Assembly (NCBI RefSeq): GCF_007065885.1
Contig: NZ_CP041409.1
Location: 930,001 to 994,000, forward strand
Origin: Altererythrobacter sp. TH136
Lineage (GTDB): Bacteria; Pseudomonadota; Alphaproteobacteria; Sphingomonadales; Sphingomonadaceae
Reading direction: 5' to 3'
Length of the DNA: 64,000 bases
Position numbers and translations under genes: made by a program. The notes beneath the pieces were generated by a model that worked only from the letters and a program-made list of their open reading frames with translations, did no database searches and had not been told where the DNA came from. The stretch's first letter is position 1. The number at the start of each line of letters is the position of its first letter. Positions 55,253-63,725 of this stretch are shown piece by piece.

Positions 55253-55974
55253 CAGTTGACCAGCGTCGCTGCCAGCACGCCGACCGCGATCGCCACCGGC
55301 AACATGCCGTCGACCCGGTCGAACACGCCGCCGTGCCCCGGAATAAGCGTGGAGGAATCCTTCACCCCCGCCCGCCGCTTGAGCCAGCTTTCGAAGAAGT
55401 CGCCCGCCTGTGCCAGCACGGCGAGGATCGCGCCGAGCACCGCCGCGAGCCCCAGGTTTTCCGCGATCAGCGGCAGGCCCAGCTCAAACCGCGGGCCGGC
55501 GATCCCGCCGTCGATCGCGACGATCCACAGCACCACCCACAAGCCTGCGCCGATCATCCCGCCGATCACGCCAGCCCAGGTCTTGTTGGGGCTGATCGAC
55601 GGCGCCACCTTCGGGCCGCCGATGGTACGCCCGCTGAAATAGGCGAAGGTGTCGGTGAAAACGGTCACCCCGATGATCAGCACGATCAGGAAATCGCCCG
55701 CGCCCGCCAGCACGCCGCCGGCAAAGCCGAAGTACAGCGCGCCCGCCAGGATCGCGGCGAGGCGGATGGCGACGCTCCCCGTCGCCTTCATCACCAGCAT
55801 CACGAATTCGGCGAACGCGACCAGCGCCACCAGCACCACGAATGCATCGAACACCCGCCCGCCGATCACCAGCGCGGCGATGGTCACCGCCAGCATCAGC
55901 AGGGCCGAAGCGAGCCGCACCGGCAGGTCGCTGCGCCTTGCTCGCGGCGCTGCCGGGCTAATCCTATCGTCCAC
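55252..55974 (-). CDS. cdsA: Phosphatidate cytidylyltransferase
   Basis: A protein of about 240 residues with around seven membrane helices and the C-terminal signature SWLKRRAGVKDSS...PGHGGVFDRVDG. It makes CDP-diacylglycerol for pgsA and pssA, both in this window. GTG 55974 is preferred (after GAGAGGCGG, 11-base overlap with uppS); ATG 56013 would overlap more. Confidence 0.93.
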   Translation of the reverse strand: MDDRISPAAPRARRSDLPVRLASALLMLAVTIAALVIGGRVFDAFVVLVALVAFAEFVMLVMKATGSVAIRLAAILAGALYFGFAGGVLAGAGDFLIVLIIGVTVFTDTFAYFSGRTIGGPKVAPSISPNKTWAGVIGGMIGAGLWVVLWIVAIDGGIAGPRFELGLPLIAENLGLAAVLGAILAVLAQAGDFFESWLKRRAGVKDSSTLIPGHGGVFDRVDGMLPVAIAVGVLAATLVN

Positions 55975-56647
55975 CAAACCGCCTCTCCCGGCGCGCGAAG
56001 TCGTCAAGCGCATCGCTTAAATGCGCCGGAGTGAAATCCGGCCATAGCACGTCGGTGAACATCATTTCGGCGTAGGCGCACTGCCACAACAGGAAGTTCG
56101 ACAGCCGCACCTCGCCGCTGGTGCGGATCAGCAGGTCGAGCGGCGGCAGGGCTGCCGTATCGAGGTGGCGCTCGATCGCCTCGGCGGTGATCGCTCCCTC
56201 CTCGGCGGCGCGTGTCGCGGCGCGGGCGATTTCCTGCTGCGAACCATAGTTCAGCGCGACCGCCAGCGTCCGGCTGCCCTTGGCGGTCTGTGCCAGTGCA
56301 TCTTCGAGCAGCGCGACGATATCGGGCGCAAGAACGCGCCAGTCACCCAGGATGTGCAGCTTGACGTCGTTGGCGATGAATTCGGGCAAGTCCGATTTGA
56401 TGAACTTGCGCATCATGTTCATCAGATCGTCGACCTCATCCTCCGGTCGCTTCCAGTTTTCGGAGCTGAAGGCGTACAGCGTCAGGCACTCAATGGACGT
56501 GTCATGCAAGCTGCGGACGAGCTTGCGCACCGCCTCCACCCCGCGTTGGTGCCCGACCACGCGCGGCAGGTGGCGCGCCTTGGCCCAGCGCCCGTTGCCG
56601 TCCATGATGATCGCAACGTGCCGTGCGACCCCGGCCTCGTTCGTCAC
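55964..56647 (-). CDS. uppS: Undecaprenyl diphosphate synthase (cis-prenyltransferase)
   Basis: A 227-residue enzyme making the C55 lipid carrier. IMDGNGRWAK holds the catalytic Asp, and HQRGVEAVRK, LTLYAFSSENWKRP and LLIRTSGEVRLSNF are the other conserved regions. The start is a GTG, 22 bases after the frr stop. Confidence 0.96.
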   Translation of the reverse strand: MTNEAGVARHVAIIMDGNGRWAKARHLPRVVGHQRGVEAVRKLVRSLHDTSIECLTLYAFSSENWKRPEDEVDDLMNMMRKFIKSDLPEFIANDVKLHILGDWRVLAPDIVALLEDALAQTAKGSRTLAVALNYGSQQEIARAATRAAEEGAITAEAIERHLDTAALPPLDLLIRTSGEVRLSNFLLWQCAYAEMMFTDVLWPDFTPAHLSDALDDFARRERRFGGR

Positions 56648-56669
56648 CCACGCGCTCCCGTCCGGGTGC

Positions 56670-57227
56670 TCACTGAGTGAGGATCTCCTTCACCTTCGCC
56701 GCGACGACGGCATCGGTGTCGGCGACGTGCGCGTCGGTCAGCTTCTGGACGTCTTCCTCTGACCGCTTGCGATCGTCTTCGGAGATGTCCTTCTTCTTCT
56801 CGTCGTCCTTCAGGTTCTCCATCCCGTCGCGGCGGACGTTGCGGATCGCGATCTTGGCCTTTTCGCCGTATTCGCCGGCCAGCTTGGCCAGTTCCTTGCG
56901 CCGTTCCTGCGTCAGGTCGGGCAGCGGCAGCCGCAGGGTCTGGCCGTCGATCATGGGGTTCAGGCCTAGGTTGGCCTTGGCGATGCCCTTTTCCACCGCG
57001 GTGAGGTTCGCCTTGTCCCACACCTGGACGCTGAGCATCCGCGGCTCGGGCGCCGACACGGTGGCGACCTGGTTCAAAGGCATCATCGCGCCGTACACTT
57101 CGCACACCACCGGATCGAGCAGCGCAACATTGGCGCGCCCGGTCCTGAGGCCGCCGAGATCGCTTTTGAGCGATTCCACCGCGCCCTTCATCCGCCGCTC
57201 GATGTCGGCCTTGTCATACTTTGCCAT
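56670..57227 (-). CDS. frr: Ribosome recycling factor
   Basis: A 185-residue L-shaped protein that splits post-termination ribosomes with EF-G. LRTGRANVALLDPV and the NLGLNPMIDG and IRNVRRDGME segments are diagnostic. Its start codon shares one base with the pyrH stop. Confidence 0.97.
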   Translation of the reverse strand: MAKYDKADIERRMKGAVESLKSDLGGLRTGRANVALLDPVVCEVYGAMMPLNQVATVSAPEPRMLSVQVWDKANLTAVEKGIAKANLGLNPMIDGQTLRLPLPDLTQERRKELAKLAGEYGEKAKIAIRNVRRDGMENLKDDEKKKDISEDDRKRSEEDVQKLTDAHVADTDAVVAAKVKEILTQ

Positions 57228-57961
57228 CAGGCTTCTCCCGCGTCATCGGATTGAACGATTGTCTGCACGCCCTGCCCGCTCAGCACCCGCGCCAGATTGC
57301 CCTGTTCGCGGATCGAGAACACCACGATCGGGATGTCATTATCGCGGCACAGCGCCACGGCGGATGCGTCCATCACCTTGAGATTGTCTGCCAACACCCG
57401 GTCGTAAGTCACGGTATCGAAACGGCGGGCGGTCTGGTTTTTCTTGGGATCGCTGTCGTACACACCGTCGACGCTGGTCCCTTTCAGCAGGGCATCGCAG
57501 CGCATCTCGGCCGCGCGCAGGGCGGCGCCGCTGTCGGTGGTGAAGTACGGCGCGCCGACGCCGGCAGCGAAGATCACCACGCGGCCTTTTTCGAGATGCC
57601 GTTCGGCGCGGCGGCGGATCACCGGTTCGCACACTGTGTCCATCTGCACCGCTGACTGGACGCGGGTCTGCACCCCGATCTGTTCGAGCGCGTTCTGCAT
57701 CGCCAGCGCGTTCATCACGGTCGCCAGCATGCCCATGTAATCGGCCTGCGCGCGGTCCATCCCGGCAGCCGCGCCCGCCATCCCGCGGAAGATATTGCCG
57801 CCGCCGATCACCAGGCAGATTTCAAGGCCGGTATCCTTGGCCGCCTTCACTTCCTGGGCGAGCTCCGCCACGAACGCGGGGTCGATGCCGAACTGCTGGC
57901 TGCCCATCAACACCTCGCCCGACAGCTTGAGGAGCACGCGCTTAAGGGGTGGCAGGGCCAT
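57227..57961 (-). CDS. pyrH: UMP kinase
   Basis: A 244-residue amino acid kinase-fold enzyme converting UMP to [23 protein letters not shown] and the C-terminal [14 protein letters not shown] are present. It heads the pyrH-frr-uppS-cdsA-dxr-rseP-bamA-ompH-fabZ run, with a promoter-like sequence just upstream. Confidence 0.97.
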   Translation of the reverse strand: MALPPLKRVLLKLSGEVLMGSQQFGIDPAFVAELAQEVKAAKDTGLEICLVIGGGNIFRGMAGAAAGMDRAQADYMGMLATVMNALAMQNALEQIGVQTRVQSAVQMDTVCEPVIRRRAERHLEKGRVVIFAAGVGAPYFTTDSGAALRAAEMRCDALLKGTSVDGVYDSDPKKNQTARRFDTVTYDRVLADNLKVMDASAVALCRDNDIPIVVFSIREQGNLARVLSGQGVQTIVQSDDAGEA

Positions 57962-58003
57962 GAAGCTGGTTTCTCGTGTAACGGCCGGGGCGGATTGCGC
58001 GCT

Positions 58004-58031
58004 CTTATAGGCGGCGGGACCCCTGCGGCAA
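58004..58031 (-). promoter_or_regulatory. Candidate housekeeping promoter for pyrH
   Basis: On the minus strand TTGCCG (58026-58031) and TATAAG (58004-58009) are spaced by 16 bases. They lie 43 bases before the pyrH ATG and after the tsf terminator, where a promoter is needed. Confidence 0.5.
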
Positions 58032-58065
58032 GGGTCGGCGGTGAGGGTCGCGAGGGCTACAAACG

Positions 58066-58096
58066 AAAGCGGCCGCCGGATCGCTCCGGCGGCCGC
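58066..58096 (-). terminator. Terminator of rpsB-tsf
   Basis: A perfect 12-base-pair GC-rich stem (58069-58080 with 58085-58096) and a 4-base loop, followed on the minus strand by TTTCGTTTG. It lies 19 bases after the tsf stop. Confidence 0.8.
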
Positions 58097-58115
58097 CCGT
58101 GGTTCCGGTTGGCGC

Positions 58116-59042
58116 TCAGCCCTTGACCGCGGCCGCGACTTCGGCGGCGAAGTCGGTCTCTTCCTTCTCGATGCCTTCGCCGAGCTGGAAGCGGACGTAA
58201 TCCTTGAGCACGATCTCCGCGCCCGCCTGCTTGCCGGCGGCGGCGACGACGTCGCTGATGGCGGTCTTGTTGTCCATCACGAACAGCTGGCTGAGCAGCG
58301 CGTTCTCCTTGGCGAACTTCTTGACCGCGCCTTCGACCATCTTGGCCTGCACGTCAGCCGGCTTGCCGCTCTCGGCAGCCTTGTCGGCGGCGACCTTGCG
58401 TTCGCGCTCGATCACTTCCGCGTCGAGGCCGTCAGCGTCGAGCGCCTGCGGGAACGCGGCGGCGATGTGCATCGCCAGCTGCTTGCCGAGGCTTTCGAGC
58501 GCGCCCTTGTCGGCGGTCGATTCCAGCGCGACCAGCACGCCGATCTTCCCGAGGTTCGGCGCGGCGGCGTTGTGAATGTACGGTACCACCACGCCCTGGT
58601 TCACCGACACATGCTTGATCCGGCGGACCTGCTGGTTCTCGCCGATGGTCGCGACATTGTCGGTCAGCTTGTCGGCTACCGTGCCGCCGTCGGGATAGGC
58701 GGCGCTCTTCAGCGTTTCGACGTCATTGGCGCCGTCCGTCAGCGCCACTTCGGTGACCTTGCGGACGAAGTCCTGGAACTTGTCGTTCTTGGCGACGAAA
58801 TCGGTCTCGGAGTTGACCTCGACGGCCACGCCCTTGGTGCCCTCGACGGCCACGCCGACCAGGCCTTCGGCCGCGGTGCGGCTCGATTTCTTGGCGGCGG
58901 TGGCAAGCCCCTTGGCGCGCAGCGCGTCGACCGCGGCTTCGATGTCGCCGTTCGTCTGCTCGAGCGCCTTCTTGGCGTCCATCATGCCCGCGCCAGTCTT
59001 CTCGCGCAGGTTCTTCACGTCGGCGGCGGTGAAAGCAGCCAT
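58116..59042 (-). CDS. tsf: Translation elongation factor Ts
   Basis: A 308-residue guanine exchange factor for EF-Tu. The N-terminal UBA-like part starts [19 protein letters not shown], and TDFVAKND near residue 75 is the EF-Tu contact motif. Start ATG 59042 by homology. It follows rpsB by 95 bases holding a strong hairpin. Confidence 0.97.
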   Translation of the reverse strand: MAAFTAADVKNLREKTGAGMMDAKKALEQTNGDIEAAVDALRAKGLATAAKKSSRTAAEGLVGVAVEGTKGVAVEVNSETDFVAKNDKFQDFVRKVTEVALTDGANDVETLKSAAYPDGGTVADKLTDNVATIGENQQVRRIKHVSVNQGVVVPYIHNAAAPNLGKIGVLVALESTADKGALESLGKQLAMHIAAAFPQALDADGLDAEVIERERKVAADKAAESGKPADVQAKMVEGAVKKFAKENALLSQLFVMDNKTAISDVVAAAGKQAGAEIVLKDYVRFQLGEGIEKEETDFAAEVAAAVKG

Positions 59043-59069
59043 GTCAGTCTTCCTTCTTGGTATCATGCG

Positions 59070-59101
59070 GCGCGGCGCCGGATTTGAGCCCGGCGCCGCG
59101 C
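59070..59101 (-). terminator. Intercistronic hairpin between rpsB and tsf
   Basis: A perfect 12-base-pair stem (59070-59081 with 59090-59101) and an 8-base loop, no U-run. A partial terminator or processing signal at this place would set rpsB and tsf levels separately. Confidence 0.5.
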
Positions 59102-59137
59102 GAACAGGGTATTAGGCAGGCAGGCGATGCGCGGGCA

Positions 59138-59935
59138 TCAGCCCTGTGCGGCAGCCTCGGCAGGGGCCTGGGCGCCGCTCGCTTCGGCCACGTCAGCTTC
59201 CGCCGGCGGTTCGGCCATCGCGCCGATGTCCTGGCCCGAATCGATGGTCGCGCGGCCCTTCCCGCTCGAGGCGGCTTCGGCCACCGCGTCGCAGTACAGG
59301 CGCACGGCGCGCGCGGCGTCGTCGTTACCGGGGATCGGGAACGCGATGCCGCTCGGATCGACGTTGGTGTCGAGCACGGCGACGACCGGAATGCCGAGCA
59401 CGCCGGCTTCCTTGATCGCGAGGTCTTCCTTGCCCGCGTCGATCACGAACATGACCGCCGGAATGCCGCCCATGTCGCGGATGCCGCCCAGGCTCATCTC
59501 GAGCTTGTCGCGCTCACGCGTGAGCTGGAGGATTTCCTTCTTGGTCAGGCCCGAGATTTCGCCCGACAGCTGCTCGTCCAGGCTCTTGAGGCGCTTGATC
59601 GAACCGGAAATGGTCTTCCAGTTGGTCAGCATCCCGCCCAGCCAGCGGTGGTTGACGAAGTGCTGGCCCGAACGGCGGGCGGCCTCTGCAATCGGCTCCT
59701 GCGCCTGGCGCTTGGTGCCGACGAACAGCACCTTGCCGCCCGAACGCACGGTGTCTTGGATGAAGTCGAGCGCGCGCGCCATCAGCGGCACGGTCTGCGA
59801 CAGGTCGATGATGTGGACACCGTTGCGGGCGCCGAAGATGTACGGCTTCATCCGCGGGTTCCAGCGGTGAGTCTGGTGGCCGAAGTGCGCGCCGGCCTCG
59901 ATCAATTGCTGCATGGAGACGGTCGGAGCCGCCAT
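59138..59935 (-). CDS. rpsB: Ribosomal protein uS2
   Basis: A 265-residue small-subunit protein. [23 protein letters not shown] and [11 protein letters not shown] are diagnostic. An Ala/Glu-rich C-terminal tail of about 40 residues is typical of the order. Start ATG 59935 follows AAAGGAA. Confidence 0.97.
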   Translation of the reverse strand: MAAPTVSMQQLIEAGAHFGHQTHRWNPRMKPYIFGARNGVHIIDLSQTVPLMARALDFIQDTVRSGGKVLFVGTKRQAQEPIAEAARRSGQHFVNHRWLGGMLTNWKTISGSIKRLKSLDEQLSGEISGLTKKEILQLTRERDKLEMSLGGIRDMGGIPAVMFVIDAGKEDLAIKEAGVLGIPVVAVLDTNVDPSGIAFPIPGNDDAARAVRLYCDAVAEAASSGKGRATIDSGQDIGAMAEPPAEADVAEASGAQAPAEAAAQG

Positions 59936-60155
59936 AGGTAATTCCTTTCCGGTTTGGCCTCTGGAGAGCTGGAACCCGTGCGGAGATCCCGCGCGCGGCA
60001 CCGGTATGAAGTGCTCTCCATGTGGATTTGCCCGCCATTTCCCATCGGGAAAGATGACGAACAGGGGCGGCCCATAGCGTCACCGCGCGCGGATTGCCAC
60101 CTTCAATTCACCGCGCCCGTGATTCGGACTGCCGAGAATTACCCTTGACCGTGCG

Positions 60156-60170
60156 GAACAAAAAGCGAAC
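60156..60170 (+). promoter_or_regulatory. LexA (SOS) box
   Basis: GAAC-AAAAAGC-GAAC fits exactly the alphaproteobacterial LexA site (GTTC-N7-GTTC on the other strand). It lies 6 bases after TTGACC, so bound LexA would cover the promoter spacer. The first gene downstream is the small membrane protein at 60269. Confidence 0.6.
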
Positions 60171-60216
60171 ATTGTCTCGTATCGGGAACCATAACCGATT
60201 CGGAGTTTTCCACCAG

Positions 60217-60225
60217 TTGTCCACA
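60217..60225 (+). promoter_or_regulatory. DnaA-box-like sequence
   Basis: TTGTCCACA matches the relaxed DnaA box TT(A/G)TCCACA. A weaker relative, TTTTCCACC, lies at 60206-60214. Only one good match is present, so an origin is not indicated; a regulatory role is possible. Confidence 0.3.
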
Positions 60226-60268
60226 TACCGTCAACGCGGTTGTGCCGACCATCGAAGGTCTCGCAAAA

Positions 60269-60538
60269 ATGATCGCTATCCTGCTCGTCGCACTGTTTGC
60301 CGCTGTCGCCGTGACCAGTGTCGCCACTCTTGCCGATGCCGCCGTCCGCGGCCGGAACGCGTTCCGGCTGCTGCGGAGCGAGCGGGTGTCGGCTCATGAG
60401 GACCGGCGCGTGACGGTGCGGTTCGAAGGCGAAGACATGTGGCAGCCGTTGCCCGCGCTGCGCCCGCTCGCGGTCAGGGGTGCTCGGGGAGCGCGCCGGG
60501 TGGTGTGGACGGCAAAGCCGCTGCGCGCTGCCGCTTGA
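60269..60538 (+). CDS. Small single-helix membrane protein, possible SOS gene
   Basis: An 89-residue protein. One N-terminal membrane helix (about 2-24, MIAILLVALFAAVAVTS) is followed by a basic cytoplasmic or periplasmic part rich in Arg. ATG 60269 follows GAAGG; GTG 60242 would add 9 residues. Its last 65 bases overlap the pssA 3' end on the other strand. The LexA box at 60156 suggests induction by DNA damage. Small inner-membrane division inhibitors such as Caulobacter SidA are under LexA, but no sequence similarity is claimed. Confidence 0.6.
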   Translation: MIAILLVALFAAVAVTSVATLADAAVRGRNAFRLLRSERVSAHEDRRVTVRFEGEDMWQPLPALRPLAVRGARGARRVVWTAKPLRAAA

Positions 60539-61337
60539 TCCGCGCATAGCGTATCCAGGCATACGGGATCAGCGCCAGATACGCGGCGCAGATCGCCACC
60601 AGCGTCCACCACGGTTCCAGCAGCAATGCCGCGAACACCAGTCCAACCACCAGGATCACTCCCAGCCGCACGTCACGCCGGGGTCGCATCAGCGTCCAGC
60701 TGAGCGTCGCCACGTTCGAGATCATCAGGAACGCGATCAGCGCGATCCACGGCGCCACCAGCCGCGGATCGCGGAAGATGTCCTCGCCGGTCGCCAGCCA
60801 CAGGTAAACCGGCAGGAAGGCCAGCCCCGCGCCCACCGGGGCGGGCACCCCGGTCAGGAAGCCGGCGGATTTGTGCGGTTGTTCCTTCACGTCGATCTGC
60901 GCGTTGAACCGGGCAAGCCGCAATGCGCCGCAGATCGCGAACGCCAGCGCCGCGAACCAGCCGAGCCGCGCGAGCGGGCTGGCCGGATCGCCCAGCGACC
61001 ACAGGAACAGGATCAGCGCCGGAGCGGTGCCGAAGCTGAGCGAATCGGCCAGGCTATCAAGTTCCGCCCCGAAGCGTGACTGCGCCTGCAACAGCCGTGC
61101 GATGCGCCCGTCCATCCCGTCCAGCACCCCGGCGAGGATGACGGCGATGACCGCTTCCGCCCACAGGCCGCCCATCGCGAACCGGATGCCGGTCAGCCCG
61201 GAACACATCGCCGCGGCGGTGATGGCATTGGGCACGACCGCGCGCATCGCCAGCCCGCTGGGGCGGCGGCGGGTGGCGAGCGGAACCTCGTCCTCGGCCG
61301 CCTTGGGGCCGACGCGTGGCCGGTCGAAATCTGTCAT
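60474..61337 (-). CDS. pssA: CDP-diacylglycerol-serine O-phosphatidyltransferase
   Basis: A 287-residue membrane enzyme making phosphatidylserine. The motif DGMDGRIAR-x8-G-x3-D-x3-D is at about residues 73-95. It belongs to the membrane-bound PssA type. It overlaps psd by 4 bases, so PS synthesis and decarboxylation are coupled. Confidence 0.95.
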   Translation of the reverse strand: MTDFDRPRVGPKAAEDEVPLATRRRPSGLAMRAVVPNAITAAAMCSGLTGIRFAMGGLWAEAVIAVILAGVLDGMDGRIARLLQAQSRFGAELDSLADSLSFGTAPALILFLWSLGDPASPLARLGWFAALAFAICGALRLARFNAQIDVKEQPHKSAGFLTGVPAPVGAGLAFLPVYLWLATGEDIFRDPRLVAPWIALIAFLMISNVATLSWTLMRPRRDVRLGVILVVGLVFAALLLEPWWTLVAICAAYLALIPYAWIRYARIKRQRAAALPSTPPGALPEHP

Positions 61338-62083
61338 TGGTTGATGCCTTCCAGCAGCTTCTGCGTACCGATTTCGGCAAGCGGGGTTTCGCCGGCGACC
61401 ACCGTCTGCCCCAACACGACTTTCGCATCAGTGCCGGCCGGAAGATAGATATCCACCCGGCTGCCGAAGCGGATCAGCCCGACCCGCTGGCCCGCCGCGA
61501 CCATGTCGCCCGGCTTGACGAACGGGACGATCCGCCGCGCCAGCAGGCCGGCGATCTGGGTGAAGCCAATCGCGGTGCCGTCCGGCCGTTCGATCAGGAT
61601 ATGCTGACGCTCGTTCTCCTCGCTCGCCTTGTCGAGGTCGGCGTTGACGAACCTGCCCGGGATATAGACCACCCGCCGCACCGTGCCGCCAATCGGCGCG
61701 CGATTGATGTGCACGTCGAACACGCTCATGAAAATCGAGATGCGGGTGACGGGTCCGGCAGGCAGCCCGCGCGCGCCGCTGCCATCATCGACCTGCAGTT
61801 CGGCCGGAGGTGCCACCTGCGCGATCAGGGAGACCATGCCATCCGCCGGCGAGACGATCAGCCGATCGTCCTGCGGGACCACGCGCTCCGGATCGCGGAA
61901 GAACGCCAGCACGCCCAAGGTCAGGAAGGCGAGCGGCCAGGCGATCGTCTCCCACGCCAGCAGCGCGCACACGAACGCCGCCGTCGCGCCGATCAGCGCG
62001 AATTTTCTACCTTCAGGATGGACCGAGGGCCACTGCCAGTGCGCGTCGCCGCGGCCTTTGTTGTCGAGAATTTCTCCGGCCAT
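61334..62083 (-). CDS. psd: Phosphatidylserine decarboxylase proenzyme
   Basis: A 249-residue pyruvoyl enzyme of the short archaeal/alphaproteobacterial type. The self-cleavage site is the Gly-Ser in RFGSRVD near residue 207. [10 protein letters not shown] and an N-terminal hydrophobic segment (about 28-60) are seen. It makes phosphatidylethanolamine from the pssA product. Confidence 0.95.
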   Translation of the reverse strand: MAGEILDNKGRGDAHWQWPSVHPEGRKFALIGATAAFVCALLAWETIAWPLAFLTLGVLAFFRDPERVVPQDDRLIVSPADGMVSLIAQVAPPAELQVDDGSGARGLPAGPVTRISIFMSVFDVHINRAPIGGTVRRVVYIPGRFVNADLDKASEENERQHILIERPDGTAIGFTQIAGLLARRIVPFVKPGDMVAAGQRVGLIRFGSRVDIYLPAGTDAKVVLGQTVVAGETPLAEIGTQKLLEGINQ

Positions 62084-62150
62084 AGGCGGTGGCTTAGGTC
62101 GTGCGCCCGATGCTCACAAGTAAAACCGAGTGGGCAAAACCGCGCGGGCG

Positions 62151-63281
62151 CTACCCCGCCTTGCGGACGAACACGGTCCCCGCCGAATACCCGGCGCCGA
62201 AGCTGCAGATGATCCCGGTGTCGCCCGCCACCAGGTCGCCGGAGTGCTGGTGGAACGCGATGATCGAGCCGGCGCTGGAGGTGTTGGCGTATGTATCCAG
62301 CACCGTCGGACTTTCGTCCTCGCTCGCCTCATGCCCCAGCACTTTCTGCGCAATCAGGCGATTCATTCCGGCGTTCGCCTGGTGGAGCCACAACCGCCGC
62401 AGCGAGCGCGGATCGATGCCCAACCGGTCCGCTTCTTCGACGATCATCGCGGCGACCATCGGCACCACCTCCTTGAACACCTTGCGCCCTTCCTGGACGA
62501 ACAGCTTGTCGGGCTGGCCGGCGCCCTCTGGCGCGGCGCGATTGAGGAAGCCGAAGTTGTTGCGGATGTTGTTGGAGAACACCGTCTTCAGCTTGGTGCC
62601 GAGGATGTCCCAGTGGTCCGCCGGGGCCATGGCAGCATCCTCCACCAGCACCGCGGTGGCGACATCGCCGAAGATGAAGTGGCTGTCGCGGTCGCGCCAG
62701 TTAAGGTGTCCGCTGGTGATTTCGGGGCTGACCACCAGCACGCTGCGCGCGTTGCCCGCGCGGATGTAATCGGCGGCGGTCTGGATGCCGAAGGTGGCCG
62801 ACGAGCATGCGACATTCATGTCGAACCCGAAGCCGTCGATGCCCAGCACATGCTGGATCTCGATCGCCATCGCCGGATAGGCGCGCTGCATGTTGGACGC
62901 CGCGCAAAGCACCGCGTCCACCTGGCCGGGCGCGCGCCCCGCCCGCTCCAGCGCCTGGCGCGCGGCGGTGACGCCAACCTCCGCCATGATCGACAGTTCG
63001 TCGTTCGCGCGTTCCGGAATGCGCGGGCACATCGTTCCGGGATCGAGCACGCTCGCCTTATCGACCACGTGGCGCGACTTGATCCCGCTCGCCTTCTCGA
63101 TAAACTCGACAGAGCTTGGCTCCAGCGCCGGACGGTCCCCCACCGCGATCGCGTCAGCGTGCTCGGCGTTATGGCGCCGGACATACTCGTTGAAGCTGTC
63201 GACCAGTTCGGCGTTGGTGATTGTTTCCGGCGGAGTGTAAAGTCCCGTCGCCGAGATCACCGGGCGGTGCGTTGCGTCCAT
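62151..63281 (-). CDS. Beta-ketoacyl-ACP synthase III family protein
   Basis: A 376-residue thiolase-fold enzyme. The catalytic Cys is in NVACSSATFG, His in WLHQANAGMN and Asn in YANTSSAGS, giving the Cys-His-Asn triad of FabH. It is longer than enteric FabH (about 317), with an insertion around residues 35-60. It may start fatty acid synthesis or make a special 3-oxoacyl product. It stands 67 bases upstream of psd on the same strand. Confidence 0.88.
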   Translation of the reverse strand: MDATHRPVISATGLYTPPETITNAELVDSFNEYVRRHNAEHADAIAVGDRPALEPSSVEFIEKASGIKSRHVVDKASVLDPGTMCPRIPERANDELSIMAEVGVTAARQALERAGRAPGQVDAVLCAASNMQRAYPAMAIEIQHVLGIDGFGFDMNVACSSATFGIQTAADYIRAGNARSVLVVSPEITSGHLNWRDRDSHFIFGDVATAVLVEDAAMAPADHWDILGTKLKTVFSNNIRNNFGFLNRAAPEGAGQPDKLFVQEGRKVFKEVVPMVAAMIVEEADRLGIDPRSLRRLWLHQANAGMNRLIAQKVLGHEASEDESPTVLDTYANTSSAGSIIAFHQHSGDLVAGDTGIICSFGAGYSAGTVFVRKAG

Positions 63282-63323
63282 CGCGGCGGATTAGGCGCGC
63301 GGGCCGGGCACGGCAAGCGCCGC

Positions 63324-63467
63324 TCAGCCCGTCAGCAGCACGTATCCCCACAGACCTGCGGTCAGCACCACGATCCCGACGATCGCGGCCTTCCCGATAC
63401 GCACCAGCTTGCGCCGCCGCGCCGCGGCCTTGAGCCGCGCCTCATATCCCATTGGTATTCGCTTCAT
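63324..63467 (-). CDS. 47-residue membrane peptide
   Basis: Read directly on the minus strand. The peptide begins MKRIPMGYEARLKAAARRR, a strongly basic amphipathic head, and ends in one membrane helix (AAIVGIVVLTAGLWGYVLL). GGCGGGG precedes the ATG. The positive-inside head plus helix and the clean frame argue for a real gene. Function unknown; it lies between tRNA-Tyr and the KAS III gene, same strand. Confidence 0.6.
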   Translation of the reverse strand: MKRIPMGYEARLKAAARRRKLVRIGKAAIVGIVVLTAGLWGYVLLTG

Positions 63468-63524
63468 GATCCCCGCCCACCGAGAAACACGCCCCACCGG
63501 GAAAGCCCTACCTTGAAAAGGCGG

Positions 63525-63610
63525 TGGTGGACAGGGCTGGATTCGAACCAGCGTACGCTTGCACGGGCAGATTTACAGTCTGCTGCCTTTAACCACTCGG
63601 CCACCTGTCC
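63525..63610 (-). tRNA. tRNA-Tyr (GTA)
   Basis: An 86-base class II tRNA with encoded CCA (63525-63527). Acceptor GGACAGG/CCTGTCC, anticodon stem GCAGA/TCTGC around CTGTAAA (anticodon GTA), a long variable arm (CCGTGCAAGCGTACG region) and T arm GCTGGTTCGAATCCAGC. Confidence 0.95.
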
Positions 63611-63725
63611 ACACAGGGCTTACGAGCTCCACTTCCATCCCGCATGCGGGGTCCGTGGGCCGAGAGAGGCGCGCCATGGCGAAGCAGCGCTTGCCTGTCA
63701 ATGGCCGCGCTGGCAGGGGCTGCCG

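Larger units (their letters stand above)
59936..60268. other. Divergent intergenic region between rpsB and a small membrane gene
   Basis: The 333 bases hold the rpsB leader on the minus strand and, on the plus strand, a promoter-like TTGACC (60145-60150) whose 17-base spacer overlaps a LexA box, plus a DnaA-box-like site. No other gene is supported. Confidence 0.5.

Noticed and set aside
58020-58060. Second GC-rich inverted repeat upstream of pyrH as a terminator
   Set aside because: Short stem overlapping the promoter candidate; the perfect 12-pair hairpin at 58069-58096 explains termination better.
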